DNA of 64,000 bases from Bacillus massilinigeriensis (GTDB lineage Bacteria > Bacillota > Bacilli > Bacillales > Cytobacillaceae), in contig NZ_LT630004.1 in the NCBI RefSeq assembly GCF_900111815.1, positions 2,187,501 through 2,251,500 on the forward strand, read 5' to 3'. A program made the translations under genes and the position numbers. The notes below the pieces were generated by a model that was not told where the DNA came from, did no database searches, and saw only the letters and a program-made list of their open reading frames with translations. Numbering within the stretch: position 1 is the first letter of the stretch; each line of letters starts with the position of its first letter. Shown one piece after another: positions 1 through 11,100 of this stretch.

Positions 1-1
1 A

Positions 2-607
2 ATTCTTTCCTGGTTCCCCAATGCCGCTAGCGTACTCGTTTTTTCTCTGCTTGGAACTTTTTTTATCAGTAAAGACTGGTACCGCCTATGGGCGCTTGGA
101 GGAAAGTTTCTGCCTCTGAAAGCAAGAAAAAGCGGCAGAACAGTGTTTGAAGATTTGCGGAAAGCCTTATTGGGATTTTTAAAAGCACAGACAACCCTAG
201 TTTCTATTACAACAGTAATCGTTCTTATTGGGCTCCTTGTTTTAAAAGTGGATTATGCCATTACGATTTCCCTTGTAACAGGGATCGTTGACTTGATTCC
301 TTATCTTGGAACAGGAGCTGTCTTCCTTCCATGGATTGGTTATGAGCTGATATCAGGAGATCACGCAAGCGCACTCGGTCTCGGCATTTTATATACAATC
401 GTTCTCGTTCAGCGGCAGATCATGGAGCCTAGGCTTCTTTCCTCAGGTTTAGGATTAGATCCGCTTGCCACCTTGATCGCATTGTTTGTGGGCTTTAAAT
501 TATTAGGTTTTATTGGATTGATTATGGGACCCGTAACTTTAGTTATTTTCAATGCACTGCATCGCGGAGGAGTATTTCGTGACCTTTGGGGCTATATCAA
601 AGGCTGA
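2..607 (+). CDS. ytvI: AI-2E family membrane permease YtvI, 3' part
   Basis: C-terminal 201 residues of a multi-pass membrane protein; the reading frame is open to the window edge, so the 5' part of the gene lies outside. The visible part holds several hydrophobic segments and the family-typical stretches LVTGIVDLIPYLGTG and GLGLDPLATLIALFVGFKLLG near the C-terminus. Members of the AI-2E exporter (YdiK/PerM-like) family are permeases of mostly unproven substrate; YtvI is the B. subtilis member at this locus next to fxsA and pyk. The gene converges on fxsA and a shared bidirectional hairpin follows the stop codon. Identity at family level is firm; the transported substrate is unknown. Confidence 0.85.
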   Translation: MLSWFPNAASVLVFSLLGTFFISKDWYRLWALGGKFLPLKARKSGRTVFEDLRKALLGFLKAQTTLVSITTVIVLIGLLVLKVDYAITISLVTGIVDLIPYLGTGAVFLPWIGYELISGDHASALGLGILYTIVLVQRQIMEPRLLSSGLGLDPLATLIALFVGFKLLGFIGLIMGPVTLVIFNALHRGGVFRDLWGYIKG

Positions 608-614
608 TAGACCC

Positions 615-674
615 TAATCAAAAAAGGGGCTTTTCACCTGCCAAAATGGCTGGTGGCTGGCCCTTTTTTGATTA
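615..674. terminator. bidirectional terminator ytvI/fxsA
   Basis: Outer inverted repeat ATCAAAAAAGGG / CCCTTTTTTGAT encloses a second hairpin (CACCtGCC / GGCtGGTG). The A- and T-runs allow termination in both directions between the convergent genes. Confidence 0.75.
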
Positions 675-684
675 ACATCTCCAA

Positions 685-1068
685 TTACTTAATGATAATC
701 GTATTCCTATCCATCCATCTGCGAAATGCTTTGTTCAATAATGGCTTTACTATTCTGCGGGCAGGCGGTGCCAGCAGGATGAATCCCATCAAATCAGTCA
801 AAAAGCCCGGAGTAAGCAATAGGACACCACCTACAAGAATACAAATGCCGTCAATCACTTCTTCTCCCGGCAATACTCCCCTGCTTAATTGGTAGCGCAC
901 TTTTTGAAGAACTGCCATACCTTGGTTCTTTGCAAGTGCTGCTCCTGCTATCCCGGTGATGATAATCATGGCAATTGTCGGGAAGACACCGATCGTCTTT
1001 CCGGACAGCATAAGGATACCGATTTCCGCAGCGGGAACAACGATGAGAAAGAAAAGAATATATTGCAC
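685..1068 (-). CDS. fxsA: FxsA family membrane protein
   Basis: A 127-residue protein with an N-terminal hydrophobic helix (ILFFLIVVPAAEIGIL), a second helix rich in I/G/A, and a further hydrophobic block LVGGVLLLTPGFLTDLMGFILL, the recognisable core of the FxsA/YtzA family. The cytoplasmic tail is basic. In E. coli FxsA lessens phage F exclusion; its role in Firmicutes is not established. The start is GTG, 9 nt downstream of AGGGGGT. It lies downstream of pyk on the same strand, as in other Bacillus genomes, but the hairpin after pyk makes independent transcription possible. Confidence 0.85.
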   Translation of the reverse strand: MQYILFFLIVVPAAEIGILMLSGKTIGVFPTIAMIIITGIAGAALAKNQGMAVLQKVRYQLSRGVLPGEEVIDGICILVGGVLLLTPGFLTDLMGFILLAPPARRIVKPLLNKAFRRWMDRNTIIIK

Positions 1069-1097
1069 TAGTTCTTACCCCCTGCCTATTTTCATTG

Positions 1098-1124
1098 AAA
1101 AAAAGGACGGAAAATATTCCGTCC
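1098..1124 (-). terminator. terminator of pfkA-pyk
   Basis: Stem GGACGGAA / TTCCGTCC followed on the minus strand by a run of seven T residues, 10 nt after the pyk stop codon. Confidence 0.8.
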
Positions 1125-1133
1125 CTCCTTTTA

Positions 1134-2894
1134 TTAGAGCACACTTGCATGCCCGTTGTAAATGACACCTCTTGATGAATCTACTGTAATTTCCTGGCCA
1201 TCTTGGAACAGGTTCATCGCATTTTCAACACCGACTATTACCGGGATTCCCAAGCTCAGGCCCACGACAGCAGCGTGGCTAGTGAGCCCACCTTCTTCTG
1301 TGATGAGTGCGCTGCATTTTTCAATAGCAGGCACCATATCACGGTCAGAACCAATGGTTACCAAAATGCTGCCTTCTGTTACTTTCGAAAGAGCTTCTTG
1401 TGCATCGCGAGCAAGAACAACTTTTCCATAAGATGATTTTCTTCCGATACCTTGAGCTTTTGCGATGATATCTCCAACGACATGGATTTTCATCAGGTTG
1501 GTTGTGCCAGCTTCGCCAACAGGTACTCCTGCAGTAATTACAACAAGATCTCCGTGCTTAACATGTCCGCTATTTACGCTTTCTTCTACAGCGGAGGAAA
1601 GCATTTCATCCGTCGTTTCAGCACTTTTTCCGAGCTGTGGATAGACACCCCATACAAGTGCAAGTCTTCTGCAGACATGGTCTTTTGATGTAACAGCAAC
1701 AATCGGCGCCTTTGGGCGATACTTGGAGATCATTCTCGCAGTATGCCCACTTTCGGTAGGCGTAATGATGGCATTTACATCAAGGTTTAACGCTGTATGA
1801 GCAACAGATTGTCCGATAGCATCTGTAATCGTATGCTCACTGTCCTTACTTAAATTGGAGAGTAAGTTCTTATGGTTAAGTGCTTCTTCCGTACGGGAAG
1901 CAATATTGTGCATGGTCTGTACAGCCTCTACAGGGTATGTGCCCGCAGCTGTTTCACCGGAAAGCATAATAGCATCCGTTCCATCTAGTATCGCATTGGC
2001 AACATCACTTGCTTCAGCACGTGTAGGCCGTGGATTCCGCTGCATAGAGTCAAGCATTTGGGTAGCTGTGATGACCGGCTTGCCAAGTGCATTGCATTTT
2101 TTTATAAGCTGCTTCTGCACTAGAGGTACTTCCTCTGCAGGAATTTCCACTCCCAAGTCTCCGCGGGCAACCATCAATCCTTCTGAAACTTCGAGAATTT
2201 CGTCGATATTATCGACACCTTCTTGGTTTTCGATCTTTGGAATGATGTTGATGTATGTTGCATTGTTCTCTTCCAAAAGTCTTCGAATTTCAAGTACATC
2301 AGATGCCCTGCGGACAAAGGATGCTGCAATAAAATCTACTCCCTGTTGTATTCCAAAGAGAATGTCATTTGCGTCTTTTTCTGTAATTCCCGGCAGCTGG
2401 ACGGATACTCCCGGAACGTTAACGCCTTTTTTGTTTTTCAATGTTCCGCTGTTCATAATTTTTGTATGGATCTCGCTGTTCGCCTTATCAATTCCTGTAA
2501 CCTCAAGGCCAATCAGCCCATCATCCAACAGGATTTTACCTCCAACATGAACATCATCAATCAGCCTGTCGTATGTAACGGAAAACTTTTCTGCTGTTCC
2601 AAGCACTTCTTTCATTGACACGATGACGTTATTGCCGGATTTCAATTCAATGGCGCCATTCTCCATGTCATTCGTGCGGATTTCAGGACCCTTCGTATCA
2701 AGCAGGATAGCGACGGTCTTTCCGGTAATTCTGGAAGCTTCCCGAATATTAGTAATGCGCGCTGCATGCTCTTCGTGGTTGCCATGAGAGAAGTTCAGCC
2801 TAGCGACATTCATTCCGGATTCCATTAATTTTGTCAGTTTTTCTATACTTTCACTTGCAGGCCCTATTGTACATACTATCTTTGTCTTGCGCAT
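1134..2894 (-). CDS. pyk: Pyruvate kinase with C-terminal PEP-utilizer domain
   Basis: Converts phosphoenolpyruvate and ADP to pyruvate and ATP, the last step of glycolysis in the cytosol. The N-terminal [12 protein letters not shown] motif, the barrel motif [12 protein letters not shown] (about residue 240), the AT-QML catalytic region and [12 protein letters not shown] are all present. At 586 residues it is longer than E. coli enzymes because of an extra C-terminal PEP-utilizing domain (about 490-586) with the [15 protein letters not shown] signature; this extension is usual in Bacillus and Geobacillus. ATG follows AGGAGG by 8 nt. It is the second gene after pfkA (37-nt gap), so the two irreversible lower and upper glycolytic steps share a transcript. 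Confidence 0.97.
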   Translation of the reverse strand: MRKTKIVCTIGPASESIEKLTKLMESGMNVARLNFSHGNHEEHAARITNIREASRITGKTVAILLDTKGPEIRTNDMENGAIELKSGNNVIVSMKEVLGTAEKFSVTYDRLIDDVHVGGKILLDDGLIGLEVTGIDKANSEIHTKIMNSGTLKNKKGVNVPGVSVQLPGITEKDANDILFGIQQGVDFIAASFVRRASDVLEIRRLLEENNATYINIIPKIENQEGVDNIDEILEVSEGLMVARGDLGVEIPAEEVPLVQKQLIKKCNALGKPVITATQMLDSMQRNPRPTRAEASDVANAILDGTDAIMLSGETAAGTYPVEAVQTMHNIASRTEEALNHKNLLSNLSKDSEHTITDAIGQSVAHTALNLDVNAIITPTESGHTARMISKYRPKAPIVAVTSKDHVCRRLALVWGVYPQLGKSAETTDEMLSSAVEESVNSGHVKHGDLVVITAGVPVGEAGTTNLMKIHVVGDIIAKAQGIGRKSSYGKVVLARDAQEALSKVTEGSILVTIGSDRDMVPAIEKCSALITEEGGLTSHAAVVGLSLGIPVIVGVENAMNLFQDGQEITVDSSRGVIYNGHASVL

Positions 2895-2931
2895 CTTATT
2901 AACCTCCTGATTTGTCGGAATTCAAAGTTAA

Positions 2932-3897
<966 letters not shown>

Positions 3898-4117
3898 TCA
3901 CCTCATTTTCATTCAATAGATACATGGCATTGCGTAACCATTTTTTTCTTTATTCTTGTTTAGTATGCACTTGTTGCTTCTTAATATTTCTAAAATACCA
4001 CGAAGAATAGACTATCTCAATCTAATCATGGCTTTGTCTTAGATAGACGGAATTATCGGTATAATGCAAGCGTTTTATATGGAACCAATAAACGTTTTTT
4101 CCAATATACGAGAGAAG

Positions 4118-4136
4118 GCGCGCCATAAGGCACGCC
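4118..4136 (-). terminator. possible weak terminator hairpin after accA
   Basis: Stem GGCGTGCC / GGCGCGCC with a 4-nt loop directly after the accA stop codon. There is no T-run, so intrinsic termination is doubtful. Confidence 0.3.
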
Positions 4137-4137
4137 A

Positions 4138-5115
4138 TTAATTTACCCCTATATACTCATTGAGAAACGAAAAACGACCAATCATCTTATATTTCTCATA
4201 TCGTTGGGAAACGAGCAATTCTTCATCATACTTGCAAAGGGTTTTCAAGGAGTCCATGAGCACCTTCTCAATTTGCTCTGCTTGATTGTCCACATCCCTA
4301 TGGGCTCCGCCCTTCACCTCAGGGATAATCTCGTCTACAACTCCTAATTCTTTCAAGTCAGGAGCAGTTATACGCATCGTTTCAGCTGCTTTCTTGGCAA
4401 GCGCAGCATCCTTCCATAGAATGGAGGCAGCTCCTTCAGGTGAAATAACAGAGTAAGTCGAGTTTTCAAGCATATGAATCATGTTGCCAACACCAAGTGC
4501 GAGAGCTCCTCCACTTCCTCCTTCGCCAATAACAATACACACTACAGGCACGCGGAGGCCAGCCATTTCGAATAAGTTCCTCGCTATTGCTTCGCTCTGC
4601 CCTCTCTCTTCAGCCGCTTTTCCAGGATATGCTCCTTTTGTGTCGATGAAACAAACAATAGGCCTGTTAAATTTCTCTGCTTGCTTCATTAAGCGCAGTG
4701 CTTTCCTATATCCTTCCGGGTGAGGCATTCCAAAGTTTCTGCGGATGTTTTCTTTTGTATCCTTGCCTCGCTGATGGCCGATCACGGTAACCGGCATTCC
4801 CCGGAATTTAGCTATGCCGCCGACAATTGCTTCGTCATCTCCATATGCTCTGTCTCCATGGCATTCAAAGAAGTCGGTGAAAAGACGATTTATATACTCT
4901 AGCGTTGTTGGCCTGTCGGGGTGTCTTGCTATTTGGACACGATCCCAAGGTTTTAAATTTTCATATATATCTTTCTCAAGCTTCGCTAGCCTTGCTTCCA
5001 GCTTGTCTATTTCAGAACTTAAGTCGACATCTGTATTCATTGTAAACTCTTTTAATTCAGCAATCTTCTTTCTTAGTTCAGTTACCGGCTTTTCAAAAGC
5101 TAAATCTCCTGCCAT
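4138..5115 (-). CDS. accA: Acetyl-CoA carboxylase carboxyltransferase subunit alpha
   Basis: With AccD forms the carboxyltransferase that moves the carboxyl group from biotin to acetyl-CoA to give malonyl-CoA, the first committed step of fatty acid synthesis. The 325 residues begin with a helical region (about 1-60), then the crotonase-fold body with [36 protein letters not shown] and [15 protein letters not shown], all diagnostic of the alpha subunit. ATG lies 8 nt after GGGAGG. Its start overlaps the 3' end of accD by 16 bp, implying translational coupling and equal synthesis of the two subunits. Confidence 0.97.
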   Translation of the reverse strand: MAGDLAFEKPVTELRKKIAELKEFTMNTDVDLSSEIDKLEARLAKLEKDIYENLKPWDRVQIARHPDRPTTLEYINRLFTDFFECHGDRAYGDDEAIVGGIAKFRGMPVTVIGHQRGKDTKENIRRNFGMPHPEGYRKALRLMKQAEKFNRPIVCFIDTKGAYPGKAAEERGQSEAIARNLFEMAGLRVPVVCIVIGEGGSGGALALGVGNMIHMLENSTYSVISPEGAASILWKDAALAKKAAETMRITAPDLKELGVVDEIIPEVKGGAHRDVDNQAEQIEKVLMDSLKTLCKYDEELLVSQRYEKYKMIGRFSFLNEYIGVN

Positions 5116-5978
5116 TCGAAACGACCTCCCGGCTGGTGAATTTGTAAAATGGTAGTTAATTTCTCCTTCAATTCAATTCTGGAAATAACTGCATCAAGCT
5201 GACCGTGTTTAAGGAGAAACTCTGCAGTCTGAAAATCTTCCGGGAGTTCTTCGCGTATCGTCTGTTCAATAATCCGCCTTCCTGCAAATCCGATAAGGGC
5301 GCCTGGTTCTGCAAAATTGTAGTCTCCCAATGAAGCAAAGCTAGCAGAAACGCCACCTGTAGTAGGGTGCGTCATGATGGAAATGATTAGACCCCCATTG
5401 TCGCTAAATCGCTTTAATGCAACGCTAGTCTTTGCCATCTGCATGAGGCTCAGTACGCCTTCCTGCATCCTTGCACCACCTGAAGCAGTAAAAATAATGA
5501 AGGGAACAGATAGTTCATCCGCCTTTTCAATGGCTCTCGTTATTTTCTCTCCAACAACAGAACCCATGCTCCCCATTCTAAAAGTTGCATCCATAACAGC
5601 AACGACCGCATCTTGCTCTCCAATCTTCACCGTCCCAGTAACAACGGCCTCATGTAGACCCGTTTTCTTCCTATCCTGTTCGAGTTTTTCCTCATATCCA
5701 GGAAATCCAAGCGGGTTTTCTGAAACCATATTCTTATCAAGCTCCATAAAAGTTCCTCTGTCCGCAAGACTATGTATTCGTTCGCGGGAATCCATCTGAT
5801 GATGGTATCCACAATGAAAGCATACTTTCAAATTTTTCAGCAGTTCTTTCGTATACATGATTTTTTTACAATTAGGGCATTTTGTCATGATGCCTTCTGG
5901 CACATCCTGCTTTGCACTTTCAGAAGGTATAGTCGCATATTTTTTTTTCTTCGATTTTGTAAATAGCTCCTTAAGCAA
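5100..5978 (-). CDS. accD: Acetyl-CoA carboxylase carboxyltransferase subunit beta
   Basis: Partner of AccA. The N-terminal zinc ribbon is complete (Cys34, Cys37, Cys53, Cys56 in KCPNCKK and VCFHCGY), followed by the crotonase-fold domain with [21 protein letters not shown] place the start at TTG, 6 nt after AAGGAGG; the protein then begins [15 protein letters not shown] and has 292 residues, matching the family N-terminus. A longer in-frame extension to 6026 lacks a ribosome site. First gene of the accD-accA pair, preceded by a promoter-like element and by a FadR-type palindrome in its leader. Confidence 0.95.
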   Translation of the reverse strand: MLKELFTKSKKKKYATIPSESAKQDVPEGIMTKCPNCKKIMYTKELLKNLKVCFHCGYHHQMDSRERIHSLADRGTFMELDKNMVSENPLGFPGYEEKLEQDRKKTGLHEAVVTGTVKIGEQDAVVAVMDATFRMGSMGSVVGEKITRAIEKADELSVPFIIFTASGGARMQEGVLSLMQMAKTSVALKRFSDNGGLIISIMTHPTTGGVSASFASLGDYNFAEPGALIGFAGRRIIEQTIREELPEDFQTAEFLLKHGQLDAVISRIELKEKLTTILQIHQPGGRFEWQEI

Positions 5979-6039
5979 AGTAAAACCTCCTTCAATCTCG
6001 CAGTAACGATATGATGATATATCCAAACTAATTCCAGCG

Positions 6040-6050
6040 TGGCCAGACCA
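6040..6050. promoter_or_regulatory. putative FadR-type operator in the accD leader
   Basis: TGGCCAGACCA, a near-palindrome differing by one base from TGGTCAGACCA found upstream of ytsJ. It matches the TGGT-N-ACCA pattern bound by FadR-subfamily GntR regulators and lies between the accD promoter and the start codon. Confidence 0.55.
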
Positions 6051-6116
6051 CTAAACGAAAAAAATGAGCTAGGCTGCCAAAATCAAGTAACATAATTTTT
6101 TAGAAGCATGTCCTAT

Positions 6117-6145
6117 ATTATAAGGCAATAACAAAACATTGTCTG
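6117..6145 (-). promoter_or_regulatory. putative sigma-A promoter of accDA
   Basis: CAGACA and TATAAT separated by 17 bp on the minus strand; the -10 is a perfect match and the -35 matches 4 of 6. It implies a leader of about 130 nt that contains the FadR-type palindrome. Confidence 0.5.
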
Positions 6146-6158
6146 TTATAATGTGTCG

Positions 6159-6782
6159 TTAGTATTCCGACAATTTCCGCAAAGCATCATACGCGGAGCG
6201 AATTTCATCCTCGCTGTCTGCATCCAAGGCTTCTGCCAAGCGAACATACCACTCTGCCGGAAATATAGATTTCTTTACATGAAGGGAATGATTATAGTCC
6301 TTTAGTATCTGCCAAATCCGGCAAACAAGGTAATTATCAGCTAGTTCAGCCACTTTCTGAAAAAAACGATCGTCTTCTAGCATCCTTTGAGCCTGTACCC
6401 ATTCCTTTAACCGAAATCCTTTTCCCCTACACTTTTTTGCAGCAAGCAGCAGACAATTCATTTCAATAAGCACTTTCGTTTCAGCCACATCTTTTCTAGC
6501 TTTTTCATCCTGAAGGACAAAAGTACCCAACAACTGAACAAGCTGATTCCCATGGAAGTCACGTATAAAGGTTCCTTCTCCCCGCCTAGTTTCAATAAGT
6601 CCCAGCAGTTCAAGCGCCCTTAGGGCCTCCCGGACAGAGGAGCGCCCAGCGTTCAGGCGCTCTGAAAGTTCTCTTTCGGAAGGGATTTTATCGCCAGCCT
6701 TCAGTCCATCCTTTTCAATCATAGACCTTAGCTGCTTGACAATTTCAATATAAACTTTCGTTCCCCTATCTGACGGAATCAT
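6159..6782 (-). CDS. FadR/GntR family transcriptional regulator
   Basis: A 207-residue DNA-binding protein. The N-terminal winged helix (about 10-75) has the GntR signature KIPSERELSERLNAGRSSVR followed by ALELLGLIETRRGEGTFI. The C-terminal part is all-helical and fits an FCD-type ligand domain, although shorter than usual. It starts 6 bp after the ytsJ stop codon, so it is co-transcribed with malic enzyme, and accD is next downstream. Palindromes of the type such proteins bind occur before both ytsJ and accD. The likely role is local control of malate-to-pyruvate flux and malonyl-CoA supply; the ligand is unknown and the assignment of the sites to this protein is inference. Confidence 0.85.
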   Translation of the reverse strand: MIPSDRGTKVYIEIVKQLRSMIEKDGLKAGDKIPSERELSERLNAGRSSVREALRALELLGLIETRRGEGTFIRDFHGNQLVQLLGTFVLQDEKARKDVAETKVLIEMNCLLLAAKKCRGKGFRLKEWVQAQRMLEDDRFFQKVAELADNYLVCRIWQILKDYNHSLHVKKSIFPAEWYVRLAEALDADSEDEIRSAYDALRKLSEY

Positions 6783-6788
6783 ACCATC

Positions 6789-8027
6789 TCACTCACTTTT
6801 GTCAATAATAGCAAGTTTCTTTGTACGCTTTTTAATTTCCTCAGGATCTACTTTCATTCTGGCAACGCCAGTTTCCATTGCCGCTTGTGCTACTGCAGCA
6901 GCCACTTCGGGAGCTACACGCGAATCAAATGGTCCTGGAATAACATAATCTGCTGTTAGTTCGTCCGCACCAATCAATCCCGCTATCGCTTCTACAGCTG
7001 CTACCTTCATTTTTTCATTGATGTGCGTTGCCCGGACGTCAAGCGCTCCTCTGAAAATACCTGGGAATGCCAGAACATTGTTTACCTGGTTAGGAAAGTC
7101 CGAACGTCCCGTTCCAATGACCTTTGCTCCAGCTGCTTTAGCATTTGCTGGCATAATTTCAGGATTTGGATTGGCCATTGCAAAAATGATTGGATCCTGA
7201 TTCATTGTTTTAATCATTTCTTCCGTCAATGCACCTGCAGCAGATACACCAATGAAAACATCTGCCCCTTTGACTGCATCCTCCAATGTTCCTTGCAGGT
7301 TATCCCTGTTCGTGAACTTCGCTACTTCATTCTTTATATTGTTCATTCCATTCGGACGTCCTTCATAGATGGCACCTTTTGTGTCACACATGATGATATC
7401 CCTTACTCCATAAGCGTACACCAGCTTGATGATTGCAATCCCCGCAGCCCCTGCACCATTCGCTACAACTTTGATTTCATTCATCTTTTTTCCTGTAAGC
7501 TTCAGGGCGTTAACAAGACCTGCGACTGTAACGATGGCAGTACCATGCTGGTCATCATGGAAGACAGGGATATTTGTTTCTTTCTTAAGCCTTTCTTCGA
7601 TCTCGAAGCAGCTTGGGGCAGCGATATCCTCCAAATTCACACCACCGAATGTAGGCTCAAGCAATTTTACAGTTTCTACAATTTTATCAATATCCGTTGT
7701 ATTAAGGCAAATTGGAAAAGCATCCACTCCAGCAAAGCTCTTGAATAGCACTGCCTTTCCTTCCATTACAGGGAGAGCTGCTTCTGGACCAATATTGCCA
7801 AGCCCAAGAACAGCGGTTCCGTCAGATACAATCGCGACCATATTTCCTTTCATTGTGTATTCATACACTGTTTCGGGCTTATCATAAATCTCCTTACACG
7901 GCTCTGCTACTCCAGGGGAATAGGCGAGGCTTAAATCCTTTGCGTTCCTCACAGAAACCTTCGATTGGGATTCTAATTTACCTTTATGGAGCCTATGCAT
8001 ATGTAAGGCTTCTTCGCGTAATGTCAC
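6789..8027 (-). CDS. ytsJ: NAD(P)-dependent malic enzyme
   Basis: Decarboxylates malate to pyruvate with reduction of NAD(P). The 412 residues show the malic N-terminal domain (RNAKDLSLAYSPGVAEPCKEI, catalytic Tyr/Lys region KGNMVAIVSDGTAVLGLGNIGP), metal site VNLEDIAAPSCFEIE with FHDDQHGTAI, and a Rossmann motif VANGAGAAGIAI. Sequence resembles YtsJ, the main NADP-linked malic enzyme of B. subtilis; the cofactor is inferred from this. The start is GTG after AAGGAG. First gene of an operon with the FadR-type regulator; a TGGTCAGACCA palindrome lies about 60 bp upstream. Confidence 0.93.
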   Translation of the reverse strand: MTLREEALHMHRLHKGKLESQSKVSVRNAKDLSLAYSPGVAEPCKEIYDKPETVYEYTMKGNMVAIVSDGTAVLGLGNIGPEAALPVMEGKAVLFKSFAGVDAFPICLNTTDIDKIVETVKLLEPTFGGVNLEDIAAPSCFEIEERLKKETNIPVFHDDQHGTAIVTVAGLVNALKLTGKKMNEIKVVANGAGAAGIAIIKLVYAYGVRDIIMCDTKGAIYEGRPNGMNNIKNEVAKFTNRDNLQGTLEDAVKGADVFIGVSAAGALTEEMIKTMNQDPIIFAMANPNPEIMPANAKAAGAKVIGTGRSDFPNQVNNVLAFPGIFRGALDVRATHINEKMKVAAVEAIAGLIGADELTADYVIPGPFDSRVAPEVAAAVAQAAMETGVARMKVDPEEIKKRTKKLAIIDKSE

Positions 8028-8087
8028 GGGTTATTTCACTCCTTATTTCTTAAAAGGAAACACTATTCTGTTACAGCGTTCCAAAAG

Positions 8088-8098
8088 TGGTCAGACCA
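8088..8098. promoter_or_regulatory. putative FadR-type operator upstream of ytsJ
   Basis: TGGTCAGACCA, a perfect 11-bp palindrome around the central base, matching operators of FadR-subfamily GntR proteins. It lies just downstream of a weak -10-like TATATT (8115-8120, minus strand), where a bound repressor would block early elongation. Confidence 0.6.
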
Positions 8099-8148
8099 AA
8101 AACTTCCGCTTATCAATATAACATATCTATTTGAGTTATAAAACTTTA

Positions 8149-11100
8149 TTATTTCAATACGACATGCTTAGCACCAAGGTACGCTTGCAGTTCTTTCAAA
8201 CATTGCTGGCTCGCATTGACGCTGTATTCTTCAGGCAGCAGGATTGTCCTGTCCTGGGCTGCAAAATGCAAAATAACCGGAACCGGACCATGGTAAACCT
8301 TTAAAATATTTTTCAGCTCCCGAAGGCTATCAGGCGTAGATAGTGAAGCTTCCACCTTCAGGAATAGCTTCGATGCAGTGCTAGAGCTTTCCTTTATGTC
8401 AAGGAATTGCTGAACGATAAACTGAATCCTGCCGCCTCTTTCTTCGAATTTCCCTTGTAAAAGGACGATCATGCCTTCGTTTAGTTCCTTGCTATAACGC
8501 CGATACACTTCTGGGAAGACAACCGCTTCCGTTTCACCGCCTTCATCGCTCAAAGTAAGAAATGCCATAGATTCCCCTTTTTTCGTCCGTATCTTCTTGA
8601 CTGAAACAATATAGACCCCTACTTTTGCTTTCCTGCCAGGTTTTCCTTCCGAAGCTGGAATCGCCTGGGCAATAGAGAGCTTAGCAGCATGGAGGGAAAC
8701 AGGATGGGTCGATAAATACAGACCTAATGCCTCTTTTTCCAAAAGGAGTTTATCCTCCATCCGCAATGGATCAGCTTTCACATACTTTGGAACTATGTTG
8801 AACTCTTCTCCTTGGAACAGATTTTCTTGTTTACTATCATCTGGAGCTACTAGGCGAGCATGCTCGCAAGCGACATCCAATGTTGCCAAGAGAACAGCCC
8901 TGTCCTGACCAAACTCATCAAAAGCTCCGGAGTTCACAAGTGCTTCCAATGTTTTTCTCCCACATGCCTTTTGCGGAACACGAATACAAAAATCGAATAG
9001 ATCCCGAAACTTCCCATGTTTCCTTGCCTTAAAGATTTCTTTGAGACTGGATGAGCTTACCCCTTTTATCGCGGCGAGACTGTACCTGATATTATCCCCC
9101 TCTATGAGGAAGCTGTACCCGCTCTTATTGATGGATGGAGGAATCAAAGAACAGCCCATCCTTTTAAGTTCTCTTACAAATTGCGAAATCCTTTCCGCAT
9201 TCCCAACAGCAGAAGTCAGGAGCGCAGCCATGAAATGCAAAGGAAAATTCGCCTTCAGATAGGCAAGCTGATACGATATGAAACTGTAGGCAACTGCGTG
9301 ACTGCGGTTAAATCCATAGTTGGCAAACCTGACAATATAATCATATACTTGCCCTGCCACTTTGTCGTCATAGCCTTGAGCCGTAGCACCTTCTAAAAAG
9401 TGCGCTCTTTCCCTGTCGAGCACTTCCCTTTTCTTTTTGCTGACTGCACGGCGAAGCAAGTCGGCTTCTCCCAGCGAGAATCCCGCCATTTTGGAAGCAA
9501 TTCTCATGATTTGTTCCTGGTAGACAATAACACCGTATGTATCTTCAAGAATTTCCTTCAAATCCGGATGAGGGTATTCTACCTCCTTCTTACCGTGCTT
9601 TCTTTCAATAAATAGTGGAATATTTTCCATTGGACCAGGACGGTAAAGCGCATTTACAGCTACAATATCCTCAAAGCGAGAGGGCATAAGCTCTCTTAGT
9701 ACTTTCCGCATGCCTTCCGATTCAAGTTGAAAAATACCTGTCGTATCACCTTTTCCTAAAAGCCTGTATGTCTCTTTGTCATGAAGCGAAATTTTTCTTA
9801 TATCCAGCTTCTTACCAGTGCTTCTTTCTATAGAAGAAACAACCATATCCAGCAGCGTCAAATTCCTAAGCCCTAAAAAGTCCATTTTTAACAGTCCGGC
9901 TTCTTCAACATCCTCCATGTCATACTGAGTAAGCAATACGTCGTCATGCCCGTTTTGTATTGGAATCACATCAGGAAGAGGAAGTTCGCTTATCACAACA
10001 CCAGCTGCATGTGTGGAAGTATGGCGAGGAAGCCCCTCTATCTTCAGGGCGGTTTCGTAAAGCTTCCTGTAGGTTTCTTTTTCACCTATAAAACTCCTAA
10101 GACCCTTCGATTCTTTATATGCCATTTGCAACGTCGTCCCAGGCCGAGACGGGATTACTCTTGACAGTCTCTCCAATTCGGTTGGATGAAGTCCAAACGC
10201 TCTCCCCGCATCCCTTGCAGCCGCCTTTGCTGCAAGGGTACCAAAAGTAACGATTTGGGCAACATGCATCTTTCCGTATTTATCTGCAACATATTCAATT
10301 ACTTCATCCCGGCGGTGATCTGGAAAGTCGATATCGATATCCGGCATGGTAATCCGTTCAGGATTAAGGAAGCGCTCAAAAAGCAGCTTGTGTTCAATCG
10401 GATCGACGTCAGTTATGAATAAGACATATGCCACGAGGGATCCCGCTGCTGAGCCACGACCGGGTCCTGTCAAAATTCCCTTGTCCCGGGCATATTTCAT
10501 AAAATCCCAAACAATCAGGAAATAATCGCTGAAATTCATCGACCGGATGACGGATAGTTCATAATCCAGCCTACCAAAATGTACTTTCCCGGGATTTCCA
10601 TACCGTTTGGCTACCCCCTCCCTGCAAAGCGTTTCAAGTAGCTCCCCGGCTGTCTCTCCTTTTGGAACAGGATACTTTGGCAAATGTTTTTCTCCTAAAC
10701 CTAACATGACATTGCATTCTTCCGTTATTTTAATCGTGTTCAGAAGTGCATCAGGGTAACGGGAAAAAAGTGCTTCCATCTCTTTTGGTGACTTTAAATA
10801 AAACTGTCCCGTTTCCTTTGTATCATGTGCAAGTTTTGCACCTGCCTTGATGGCAAGCAGGACTTCATGCGTAAACGCATCTTCCTGTTGGAGATAAAGA
10901 ACAGGATTGGTAGCAACTGTCCTTATGCCCGATTCGCCAGCAAGTTGAGCCATTGTTTCCATCCATTCCGCTTGGCCATCTAGATTCTGAAGCGAAATAA
11001 AGAAATTACCTTCACCAAAGATTTCTTTGTAAAGGGAAGCGGCTTCCTTGGCAAGTTCGTACTTTCCCAGTGAAGCGTAGTGTTCGATTTCCCCGCACTT

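Noticed and set aside
1855..2550. A 231-codon open frame opposite pyk
   Set aside because: Fully antisense to a clear pyruvate kinase; no ribosome site and composition of a shadow frame.
4063..4080. cre-like TGCAAGCGTTTTAT upstream of pfkA
   Set aside because: Lacks the terminal CA of the consensus and has C at a conserved A/T position; only a partial match.
7023..7748. A 241-codon open frame opposite ytsJ
   Set aside because: Antisense to malic enzyme, Cys/His-rich composition without domain pattern.
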